The position numbers and the translations under genes were made by a program. 64,000 nucleotides of DNA from Entoloma clypeatum (taxonomy: Eukaryota; Basidiomycota; Agaricomycetes; Agaricales; Entolomataceae), in the NCBI GenBank assembly GCA_963565915.1, contig OY751495.1, positions 186,001-250,000 of the forward strand, in the 5' to 3' direction. Shown here in pieces: positions 53,278-63,369 of this stretch. Each line of letters starts with the position of its first letter. Positions within the stretch are counted from its first letter, which is position 1. The notes below the pieces were generated by a model that saw nothing but the letters and a program-made list of their open reading frames with translations, had not been told where the DNA came from and ran no database searches.

Positions 53278-54633
53278 CTACTTAGCTACTTCGCCGGGGC
53301 AACCAATGATAGCCTCGTATTTAGACTTCAGGGCACTGTACGCCGCGATCTCCAGTTCGAGATGGGCCTGCGCTAAGATCAGCCGAGCCTGAAGCTCCGC
53401 CTCCAGATGCGGGTTGTCCCCCAACGGAACGAATTTCTGTTGGAGGCTCGCTAGATGATGAGGCTCTGCGTACGAAAATTTATCAGTCAGGAATGAGACT
53501 AGGGCCGGACACAAGATGTACCTGTGCCCTCCGATTGCAGGGCCTTGGCCTTCTTCAGGGGACGCCCGGGAACCTTCTTGAACACCAAGCCCTTTAAAGC
53601 TTCGTTCAAGGACCTGGACCCGCCGTTTGACTGGAAATCGGATTAGAAAATACTAGAGAAACGAGAGAGGACACATACGGGAGTGGAGTTCACACTCAGG
53701 CTCCCGGATGCATTGGTCGAGGCGCCCGTCACAGCGAACTTTCCGGCCGCGGCGATGACTGGACCCTCGTCCACCTCCATCACGTCCTGCAACGATGACA
53801 GGAATGTTCTTGAGAATGTAAAGAAATATACATGAAAGAAAACGAGGACGTACTGAGTCATCGTCGTCACGGCTGCGCTTCTTAGACCCAGAAACGCCCC
53901 CATTGACCTGATCTCCACCTACTTCACTGTCGTCGACAAATTCGGCAGACTTGATGGCCTTCTTCGCCTAAGAAGGGCGTCAGAAAACAGTCTCCTCATC
54001 TGGAAGACTTGGACTTGGAAGGAAAAACACTACCTTAGACTGAAGTGAAGTGTCAAATAAGAAACGGCAAAGACATAGACGACATACCTTGGCCTTGACC
54101 TTTCCAGGATTGACATCCTTTGACACTTCGCTCGCCGCCTCAGCGAGAGCGAGTTGACGCTTTTAGTGGCGTGAATCGCCTTGATCTTGTTGGTGGTGTC
54201 CCCCATGAACAAGAGGATTTGAGGCTGAGGCGACGTTTTCCAACAGGCAGGAAACAGTTGACGCTCAGCAAACGCGACGGAGTCGTATTTGCGCTGAGCC
54301 TCGAACAAGGCGTTTTGAAGGTCGACGTGCTCGATAAAGGCGTTCTCCATGGCTTCGGTACCACATGTGTTGAGCGATTGCCAGGCCTAGATGGAAGCAG
54401 AATGCAGTGAGCAGACCTTAAAAATGCAGGAGAAGATGGCCACATACCTTGACCGAATTGTCAAGAGCGTAACCGAATTGTACGAGGTCCGCAGGCGATA
54501 ACGCAGCAACGACGGAGCTACCAAAGGTCTCCAGGACCTTGATAAGCGCCCCCCTGGTAGCAGGAGGCAACGGCGCAAACTTGGAGGCAGGCGGCTGGAC
54601 TTGAACAGTTACAACAGAGATGTCGGAAGACAT
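53278..54633 (-). CDS. Antisense accessory gene 1 of Gypsy E (six exons)
   Basis: Exons: 54633-54448, 54386-54088, 53967-53854, 53786-53679, 53630-53522, 53465-53278. Introns are 61, 120, 67, 48 and 56 nt, all with GTATG/GTACG/GTACA donors and YAG acceptors. Phases match at every joint, except that exon 2 is 299 nt and needs one extra base in the A-run near 54164 to pass from IKAIHATK to RQLALAEAASEVSKD. The product is about 334 residues: a helical N-terminal half (SSDISVVTVQ, LVQFGYALDNSVK, ENAFIEHVDLQNALFEAQRK), an acidic/basic linker (KKRSRDDDD, DVMEVDEG), a VPGRPLKKAK motif resembling an AT-hook, and a helical C-terminus (ELQARLILAQAHLELEIAAY). The role is unknown; a DNA- or chromatin-binding function is a guess. 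Confidence 0.7.
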
Positions 54634-56177
54634 TGTAAGATGCTGAAAGTAAAGGTTTAAAGCAGTGAGAAACGAGGATGGGGGGGAGCGTTGGCTCAGA
54701 CATGGAACGACGCACCTTTTTTTTTTTTTTTTTTTTTTTTTTTTGAACCCTTCTCGCGGACAGAACGACGGCGCGGCCCCCACACGAACCTTGTGCACCC
54801 GACCGTCGTGGACAATTTGGAGGCAACTGAACGGTTGGCGGTCATGCTGACGCGGATCGCTTTCCAATAGACTCAAAATAAAAATAAAAATAAAAATGAA
54901 TACAAAACCCCCTTGTAAAATATAGAACGGTGAATAGAAACCCGGGAGGGTTTTTAGTAAAAGTGTCGGGGAGGGAAACGAACCGGCACTTAACTGACAG
55001 ACACGCTAGCCGCGCTGGGAGTACCACGCCGAGCAGGACACCCCTCACTGAACTGGAACGAGTGACTTGGAACGGCTGACACCAGGTCAAGCCGTTAGGA
55101 AAGACAACATGTCTCCCCTGAACCTTGGATCCTGAACCGGATGGCGTCCTCGTTGGACCGTATCGCGCCGCGAAAAGGGACTGCCGAAATTGGCAACTGA
55201 GACTGACGTTGAGAAGTCGGTTGGAGAATGGACCGAAGGCGACGAGCCGAAGCTGAATACCCTAGCCTGGGGGCTTAGTCAAATTCGGCCGGAACGATAT
55301 GTAAACCGGCCACGTACCTTCCGTCCCCGCCCTTCCCCGTTCCGCGAAATTTTCGTTTTTGATGTCGGAAACGTCGAGAACGTCTCCCGTTAAGCTGAAC
55401 ACGCCGGCCTGTAATGGATGTCAGTTCAACGCCGACTGTTGTGAACCATGACGGAAAGAACATACCATGGACAAACGAACCGCCCGTTGAAAACGGCCGG
55501 TCTCTTGAGAACCTGTAACGAGCGTCGAATCTTGAACTACCGATGACTGATGATCATGCCGATCTGACAGTCCGCACATGGAACGCTACCCGAGAATGAA
55601 ATAGATGCATCAAAATGGTGCAAAGACTTACCGATGGCGACAATCGAACCATCCCATCACCATGATAATACCCGACGCCTTGATACCGAATTGGAAATGA
55701 CTTGCCGGATCTTGACGATCCGCTAGAAGTTTTCATCGACCTTGAAAAACCCCGGTCAGTACAGAAAGTGAACGGAAAATCACGAAATGAAAGAGGTATT
55801 GACGTACCTTTACTACTGCACTCCGAAATGGCAGTGCTGGACCTTGGACGGAACTGGACAATGAGCGAGTCACATGTGTCACGTACCATGAGTGACCAAT
55901 GCAGAAAGAGGCTCGACCCCACGGATGAAGGAACAGGAACCGTGGAAACCGGGGTTCAAATACAAGAACCGGGACACTTACACGTTCGACTGAAGGCGAC
56001 GAGCTGTTGCAGCTCTCCCACGGTCCCTCGCGTTGACTGGATGCAAAGGGTACCCCGCCGTTTGCTCGTCTGCTTACACAGACATGTAGACAAAGGGAAC
56101 AAACAGAATAAATTGAAAATGATGAACCCGTTGACCCGAAATTAGTCCACCCTGATGATTGGGGACAATCGATCTTA
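54634..56177. other. Gypsy E spacer upstream of antisense gene 1
   Basis: Contains a 28-T run (54717-54744), an (AAAAT)n run near 54880, and the second copy of the duplicated segment (55075-55800). A plus-strand frame of 147 codons (55702-56145; LPDLDDPLEVFIDLEKPRS) may be a remnant. On the minus strand this is the likely promoter area of antisense gene 1; the T-run lies about 84 bp upstream of its ATG. Confidence 0.5.
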
Positions 56178-56190
56178 AGTGTGGGGGAGA
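56178..56190 (+). other. Gypsy E polypurine tract
   Basis: AGTGTGGGGGAGA directly before the 3' LTR. Confidence 0.8.
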
Positions 56191-57381
56191 TGATACGACC
56201 GTCGCGCGGCTACAGCCAAATTTGCGAAATTCCCACGGTTTTGTCAATGAAAGAACATTATATCGGCTCCGTTAAACATTATTCTATTGGAACTGATGGT
56301 ACTACTGGCTACCTAAGAGTGTCTAAATACCACTGAACCACCTTTGGTCATGATCATAGGAACAGTCACATTCTGAGGGCTTAACTATAGGCTTGACACA
56401 AACTTTCTATTCTCACTGGATAAGACCAGTGAGGGAGGCAGTAATAATATTTCTTTGACCTATCACCCTATCCAATATACAACACTATGGTCTATGGACA
56501 CTACAGAGGCCCGGGGGACTTATAATCAAGCATTAATGCCCAGCATCACGAAATGCGATGTGCGATCACTGAAGCCGTAATGCCAAATGCGTAACTTACC
56601 CGAAATAGAACGACCCTTGGAAACGGGATCGTTGATGGCTGCCGAGGCACCGAGTTGGTACCCAAGGGCCCAAACCCTTGATTCATGGAAACCGGACCCT
56701 TGATCGACTCCATCAATATTGATGCGATGCTCTGGAATGCTCGCGAAACAACGCGCCCTTGTCGCTCCACTCCGTTAGGGTCCGTAACCCTCTCGACGCA
56801 TGGAAAAACATCAGATATGGTCCCTGGTGACCCTTTCACATGCTCGCAATGGACAATATACCACGGACCGATTTGATTTTACCTTTTACTCATGATAAAC
56901 TTTATTTATTCTAAATTGCCGTCTCATGTATAAAAACCTCTCGATATTGTCATGTACTGTAGAATTAGGCCGGGTCTTCCCCAGATCATAACGTAGCTCT
57001 CTCCTCTGTGTGTTTGAGTGCGCTGTGGTTGTCTAAGTCTCATATTGAACCAGTTGATTGTTGGAGCCTGAGTGCTCACCTGTTGCCTTGTTGAAACCTT
57101 GATTGTTGCCTGTTGGATCGAAAGGGACTCTGTGGACCTTGAGATCAAAACCGATTCCTTAAAAACTCTTTATTGAATCACATACCCGGATTTCAACGCG
57201 TGTTTGCGAGTTGAATTTCACACCCCAGACAAACCCCCCCGAACCTCACCGAAACAAAGGGATTTCGTCCCGCCCACCTAGAACTTATTGAAGGATTGTG
57301 TTAGTGATTGGTTAGAGGTGTTTTTCGGGCACTCACTCGGTGTTCGACACATTTCTCCGTCCATTCAGAACCATCTTCTCA
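56191..57381 (+). repeat. Gypsy E 3' LTR (1191 bp)
   Basis: Same ends and length as the 5' LTR; no difference seen where compared. Followed by CCGG, the target duplication. Confidence 0.95.
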
Positions 57382-57385
57382 CCGG

Positions 57386-58752
57386 CTATGTTATGTGGGT
57401 GACGTCCGAGACAGAGCGCGCAGGCTGAAAGGTCTTGGGATGCTTGTTTGTCTGGGTTTCCAGAGCGTGTCGCCCTTCTGTTGCGAGATGGGGATGCGGA
57501 ACGGGTGCGTTCGCCTCGACGGGCCTGCGGGGATGACGATCGGTTGCGATGATGTCTCCCTGATTGGTTGTGGCGGTGTCTGGGTGAAGGAGGGGGTGAA
57601 TTGGAGCGGTTTCCGCCTCGATGGTTCATCGGTTTGCGCTCGTATTTGCTCGTCGATTGAAGGTTGGACTGATGGAGACACGTTTGGGGAAGAGAAGGGG
57701 GAAGGAATGGGTCGGGGTGTTGATTTGCAGAGGTTGGTAAGGGACCCATGATATATTGAGGGGGGAAATGACATGCGCGTGTTCGGGAGCAGCGGGGGGG
57801 TGTCGTTTGCGGTGGACATCGTGCATGCAGGAGGGACATGACATACGTGTGATGCGAGATGCATGTTAAATGTTGGGTGCGTTGCATGATGCATGTTGTG
57901 TTGCGTTGCGTGATGCATTAATTTCCGTGTCGGAAATGAGGGATGCGTGTGTTGCGGTCAAATGCGTGTTCGACGGGGGGGAGTTGATGTAGTTGCGATT
58001 TGGTTTTGGATGGTCGAGGGGACGTTTGTGTGGGGTGAATAATTGGGTAGTTTGATTAGCAAGTGGGTTTGGGTGTAACTTTTAGGTTTGGAAAACGTAC
58101 CGTGGCTTGTCTGTGCGCCGTTAGCGTGAGACGGGATTCAATCGCGTGGAGTCTTTCGAGGTTGATGGGGGTTAGGTCGAAGGCGCGTTTCGAGCCGAGA
58201 GTGTCGAACCACGCCTTGCGCACGGTGGCTTGGTATTCAATGAGAGCTTGGTCACTATCGTATGCGAGGTGGGAGCGTTGGATTTCTAGTGCGCAGAAGA
58301 AGTCAATCATGGCGGAAGTGTGCTTTTCTGGCCATAGCTCTTCTTTCATTACACGGACAAGGATCTTGGCCGCGAAGGCGAGTTGGTCCCACGAGAGTGC
58401 CGTGTCGGGGACGGCGTTGCGGGAGGCTTTGGTGGTGGCAATGGGCCTGAGGTGCATCGTGTCCAAATCTTCGGTGGTGATGCCGAATGTCTCATTGGCG
58501 AAGGAGGTGGTGGGTATGGTGGCCTCAATGCATCCTTCTCTCGTGAAATACCAAAGTTCAATCCATTGGAACTTGGTGAGCGGCGATGCGACATATTTGG
58601 CGGTCGGCTTGCCAGTTTTGGCGAAGGATGGGGGTGACATTTGCTTCAGGGATTCCTAGATCAGTGAGGGCTTGTCGAGAGGCAGCATAATGTTCGCTGG
58701 TGAAGTCTGGCTCCAGTTCCTGTAGCGGGTCAGGAGCGAGTGGCATGTTCAC
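57386..58752 (-). pseudogene. DIRS B gag, 5' and middle part (cut by Gypsy E)
   Basis: Begins at 58752 (MNMPLAPDPLQELEPDFTSE); a frameshift with loss of about 50 residues relative to copy A occurs near 58600. It continues with FQWIELWYFTREGCIEATIP, VMKEELWPEKHTSAMIDFFC and SDQALIEYQATVRKAWFDTL. After the conserved GTACGT donor (about 58102) comes an intron-like stretch, then an RS-rich basic region (GERTRSASPSRNRRATR). The first cysteines of the zinc domain (SACALCLGRHPHNIAG) end at the Gypsy E target site. The other half is at 43121 and below. Confidence 0.8.
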
Positions 58753-58852
58753 GAGGATCTAGAGAATGGTGTCAAAGGAGTGTGATGATGGAATGAAGGA
58801 AAAGGACTAGTATGAATGTTAAATTGATGTTGGGGTGTTACAGGTTCTTATA

Positions 58853-58991
58853 TTGAAAAATGGAGAGCCATGTCAGCTCTCTATGTGAGGGCATGGATGC
58901 GGCGAGGATGAAGGTGCTGATGCCGCATCCACGTGACGAGTCAGAGACACAACTCAGTCTCGCTCGTGCCTCGCTCGGATGATTCTCACTC
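58853..58991 (-). repeat. DIRS B split direct repeat A1 (5' terminus)
   Basis: 139 bp matching A2 at 39304-39442; ends ATTCTCACTC at the junction with Gypsy D gag. Confidence 0.9.
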
Positions 58992-60273
58992 AGAGAGTTT
59001 ATCGGTGTCCAGACAACCATTATCAGAAGATTGATTAGGACGCTCACATTGAGACGTCCCAGAGCCACATCATCACGTCTTACTCGAAGCAGCAGATCTA
59101 CGCCCACTTCACCACCGAAGAACAACAGACCAAGTACAACCGCTGGGCACGAAACGAGAGACTTGACCCCTTCTCGAGACCAACAGACGCGCAGGAACAG
59201 AGATTCCTTAGAGATTCACAGAGGAAATACTCTGAACGTTTTGCCACCGATTCCGCCGACGAGTCCCCTGATGAATTTACTTTTGACTCCGCGCAGTCAG
59301 ATATCGAACAGACGCCTAGAACAGGGACTCATTTTCAATCCTTACCTGTATCCCGAACCCCATCTTCATCCCAACAACCCGACTCCTCTTCTCCTCCGCA
59401 GACTCTAAACATGGCAGAAGCTCTGGCTGTACAAACAATGGATACATCCAAGATCATCAAGGATCCTGGGATGTTCAAGGACAGATACACCTTTGACGAG
59501 TGGTGGAAAGCCACCAAACTATACATCAGGTTCCAAAAGAGCCTCACAGACGATCAGAAGATTCTTGCGGTACTATCCTGCATGATGGAAGGGTCCAGCA
59601 GACACTGGGCCAGTAACAAGTTACTCTTACCGCTGACAATGAGAACATCACCTGGCTAGGTTTTTCCGATGATATCACCACACGATTCTCCATCGCCAAC
59701 AAGTTGGTCGCTGCCAAAGCAAGACTCGAAGTCCTGAAACAAGAGAAACGCACTGTTGATGAATTCTTGGATGAATTTGAAGAACTCTTGGGACTGTCAA
59801 ACCTTGGCGAAGAAACTGGGAAATACATCCTAGAGAAAAACGTCAACTGCAGAATCTCTGAACAAGTGGCTAGCGATGGCAAGACGTACACCGATTACGC
59901 AAAGGAGATCCGAAACAAGGGACAACAGATGGAAGGACACGCACTGGTCATCCGAAGTGGCGGCGACATGCGCACCGGATCGGGTACCACTTATGGTGGT
60001 CAGGGCAAGGCCATGGAGATCGACAAAGCAGGAGTAGCCCGTTGCTACAACTGTCAATGCTTCAGTCATCTGGCTAAAGACTGTAGCGCTCCAAAGAAGA
60101 AAGATGGTCGCAAGTGTTTCAACTGTGACCAAGAAGGCCATATCGCGCGCAACTGCCGCAAGCCAAAGAAGAACTCCAGAAGTGTTAGAAAGGTGTCCGA
60201 GGAAGATGCTGAGAATGATGAAACCACAATCTTAGAAGCCAACGAGAAGGATTTTCCCAAAGGGTCTGATTAA
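58992..60273 (+). pseudogene. gag: Gypsy D gag, remaining part
   Basis: After the DIRS B junction the gag frame shows one TAG (GAT TAG GAC, about 59034). It then continues with ETSQSHIITSYSKQQIYAHF, FKDRYTFDEWWKATKLYIRF (retrotransposon gag domain) and VLSCMMEGSSRHWASNK. A frameshift near 59615 leads to NENITWLGFSDD and KQEKRTVDEFLDEFEELLGL. Two zinc knuckles close it: CYNCQCFSHLAKDC and CFNCDQEGHIARNC. It stops at 60273. Confidence 0.85.
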
Positions 60274-60314
60274 ATGACACTAAGTCACGACCCTTATCTA
60301 TTAAACGGACTTGC

Positions 60315-63300
60315 TTGCCTTGTATGACTGCAGACAATAGAACCTATGTCATCCCTGCCAAACGAGCCGCTGCGTCGACTAAGATTGTGAAGGGAGATAA
60401 ACCTCCGAAAAGACGAGAAATCAGGCTGTTAGCTCAGCTCAGGACACGACGAGGACCAAAGGTTATCCGACCTGAGGTTGACAGCGGATGTGAATGCACA
60501 TGCATCCATCCCAGAATAGTATGCGAACAGAACCTCCCCACGCGAGGAATACCGCCCATAGCAATTCTAAATGCGGATGGATCGCCAAATCGACAACAGA
60601 AAGCGAGCCAACTTGCCGAAGTCAAACTGGATTTGGGAGCACATCAGGAAACCATGGAAGCAATGGTACTGGACATTGGGAGAACAGACATGCTCTTGGG
60701 ACATGACTGGTTGGTACACCACAACCCCACAATCAATTGGACAACCGGCGCGGTAACATTTAACCGGTGCCCAACAACATGTCGGACCAAACACTCAGAT
60801 TTTAGGATTAACCTTAATGGTCGCAAACACCGGGTTCGCATGGTTGAGGTGCGCGACAAAGATGCACCCAAAAAGTCGGATCAGAAATGGAAGCCTGGAG
60901 ACCCTATTTTGGAAGCTGTCACTCCCACACCACCTCCCACAACCAAACGACCCTCATATGTTGAACGATTTGCTCACCTCTTCAAAAAAGAGAACTTTGA
61001 CAAGATCCCAAAGGAGAGGGAATGGGACCATGGTATTGAACTTACACCGGACGCACCAAAGGAACTAGGGGGAAATACATATCCTATGACGCAAAAGGAA
61101 CAAGAAGAATTGGACACATTCATTGACGAAGGTCTAGCAACAGGAAAGATCCGCCTGTCCAAATCCCCTTATGCGTCCCCTTGCTTCTTCATCAACAAGA
61201 AGGATGGCTCCAAATGATTGGTACAAGATTACCGCATGGTCAATAAATTCACAGTCAAAGACAAGTTCCCACTCCCACGAATATCCGATCTCTTGGACGT
61301 ACTGAAAGATGCGGTCTACTTCAATAAAATGGACATCATGTGGGGCTATAACAACGTCCGGATTAAGGAGGGCGATGAATGGAAAGCTGCCTTCCTCACC
61401 AGTTGAGGATTGTTCGAACCATTGGTCATGTTTTTTGGTCTTTGCAACTCCCCGGGAACGTTCTCTCGAATGATGGCTAGTCTATTCTGGGACCAGATCC
61501 GCCGACGTATCTGCGTGATCTACATGGATGACATCGTGGTTATCGGTAAAACCAAGGAAGAACTCGCGCGAAACACTGAAGAAATCCTACAGATCCTATC
61601 AGACAATGATTTGTTCCTAAAGGAGAAGAAGTGTTTATGGGAAGTAATGAAATGTCCTATATTGGGATATGTGGTTGGTGAGGGACGTGTTGAGATGGAA
61701 ACTGAGAAGGTGGATACAATTCGAAACTGGCGAGCACCCACATCAAAAAAGGAAGTTCAGAAGTTCCTTGGATTTGCTAACTTCTATCGATGTTTTATTG
61801 AAGGGTACTCAAACATCGCGAAACCTCTCACCGCACTCACAGGTGGTACGGCATTTACTTGGGGACCAACAGAGCAGCAAGCTTTTGAAGGTCTCATACA
61901 GGCAATTACATCGGCACCAGTCTTGGCATTACCGAAACCAGAGGGACAGTTCAGGATTGAAACCGATGCATCAGGCTATGCAATTGGAGCAGTACTCTCT
62001 CAGAAGCAAGACGACAAATGGCACCCCATCGCATTCTTGTCGCAGACCATGTCCGCGGCCGAACAGAATTACGAGATATACGACAAGGAACTCCTGGCGG
62101 TCATGGAAGCATTAAAAGATTGGAGACACTATCTGCTTGAAGCCAGGGAACGTTTCGAGATCTTGACCGATCACAAGAATCTGGAATATTTCCGTCGTCC
62201 TCAGGACCTAAATCAACGACAGCGACGCTGGAAAATGAAGTTACAAGACTATGACTTCGATGTACAGCATGTACCTGGCAAGACCAATGCAAAAGCGGAC
62301 ATCCTGTCATGCTTACCCTGGTATGAAGCGGAACTCGAACCACAGGACAGTGACCAGATGCTCAAGGAGGGACTATTCTTGAAACGGTTGGAATCAGAAG
62401 ATGTGGTACAAATGGAGATGTTCACGGAGGAACAATTCTTTGAAGAGGGTGAAACATCTGATTCCATCAAAATTGGAAACGTCACAACCATTGAAAATCT
62501 GTGGATCACACGCATCAAGGGTTCAAACCGCATGGAGACAGAAGTAGCGCAGGGCCTAAAAAAGAATCCTCATTGGTATCAGCAAGAGAATGGGATCACC
62601 TACGCAGGAGAACGAGTCTATGTCCCGCCAGACCCACAATTACGACAAGAATTGATGTTTGAGTCACACGATGCACCAGTGGCGGGACATCCAGGACAGT
62701 ACCGGACACACGAACTCCTCACTCGCACCTACTGGTGGCCTACCATACTGCATGATGTGAAGAAGTATGTCATGGGAAGACATAGGAATCGACGTTGTGG
62801 GACCGATACCAGAATCTGATGGAAAAAACGCAATTCTGGTCATCACAGATAGACATTCAAAGATGCTTCACCTCATTCCGACAACCGTGGAACTATCAGC
62901 GGAAGGATTAGCCAAGATCTATCGGGATCAGATATGGAAGCTTCATGGGATCCCAAAGAAGATCATCAGCGATAGGGGACCACAGTTCGCCGCGAAGTTC
63001 ATGGAGATACTCTGCCGCATGCTAGGGATCAAGAGGAACCTGTCCACCGCATATCACCCACAGACTGATGGACAGGCCGAGCGATCACATCAGGAGACAG
63101 AAGCGTTCTTACAAAACTTTGTCAACCATCTACAGGATGATTGGGCTGAATGGATCGCAATCACAGAGTTCCAGTACAATGACAAGGAACATCAGGCGAC
63201 GAAGCACACCCCATTTTACCTCAACTACGGTTTACATCCATGGAAGGGAGAGCTCGTGTTAGAAGATACCAATCCGGCTGCCAACGACTTCTTGAAAAAA

Positions 63301-63369
63301 CTCAAACAGGCACGAGAAGAAGCCAATGCTGCGCTGAAACAAGCACAGGATCAGATGAAGAAGACAGTT
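60315..63369 (+). pseudogene. pol: Gypsy D pol: protease, reverse transcriptase, RNase H, integrase (broken)
   Basis: Protease: RPEVDSGCECTCIHPRIV and DMLLGHDWLVHHNP. Reverse transcriptase: SPYASPCFFINKKDGSK, then TGA (61215), [20 protein letters not shown], a second TGA (61404) before GLFEPLVMFFGL, then CVIYMDDIVVIGKT. RNase H: RIETDASGYAIGAVLSQKQD and YDKELLAVMEALKDWRHYLL. Integrase: the HH part of the zinc finger (GHPGQYRTHELLTRTYWWPT) is followed by a deletion that removed the CC part (after VKKYV, near 62770) and shifted the frame. The catalytic core then shows DVVGPIPES, SDRGPQFAAKF and QAERSHQETE. It is cut by copia H at 63370. Confidence 0.9.

Larger units (their letters stand above)
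43122..57381 (+). mobile_element. Ty3/gypsy element E, 14.26 kb, apparently intact
   Basis: Two 1191-bp LTRs (43122-44312, 56191-57381) show no difference in the stretches I compared. Target duplication CCGG (43118-43121 and 57382-57385). Inside: primer-binding site, gag, protease and pol on the plus strand in three frames, then about 5 kb of extra DNA with antisense spliced genes, then a polypurine tract. Identical LTRs and intact frames indicate a very recent insertion, the last event in this nest. Confidence 0.95.
39007..58991 (-). mobile_element. DIRS/Ngaro-type element, copy B, split by Gypsy E
   Basis: Inserted in Gypsy D gag at GAGATC / AGAGAG. On the minus strand, in order: A1 repeat (58991-58853), gag, insertion of Gypsy E, cysteine domain and reverse transcriptase-RNase H, tyrosine recombinase, B1 (39627-39443) directly followed by A2 (39442-39304), a spacer, and B2 (39191-39007). 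This A1...B1A2...B2 order is the split-direct-repeat arrangement of Ngaro-like elements. There is no target duplication, as expected for tyrosine-recombinase insertion. Confidence 0.9.
38245..63369 (+). mobile_element. Ty3/gypsy element D, split by DIRS B and cut by copia H
   Basis: 5' LTR, leader and the gag beginning lie at 38245-39006; the rest of gag and pol lie at 58992-63369. The 20-kb interruption is DIRS B with Gypsy E inside it. The 3' end is replaced by copia H at 63370 before the integrase gene ends, so the 3' LTR is not in the window. There are several stops and frameshifts: an old, dead copy. Confidence 0.85.

Noticed and set aside
54418..54876. Minus frame with a Lys run (poly-T tract) as the N-terminus of antisense gene 1
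   Set aside because: The ATG at 54633 starts the conserved-looking part; the upstream portion reads through a homopolymer and is likely non-coding.
55702..56145. 147-codon plus frame before the Gypsy E 3' LTR as an envelope-like gene
   Set aside because: No signal peptide or membrane segment, and it contains splice-like sites; kept only as a possible remnant.
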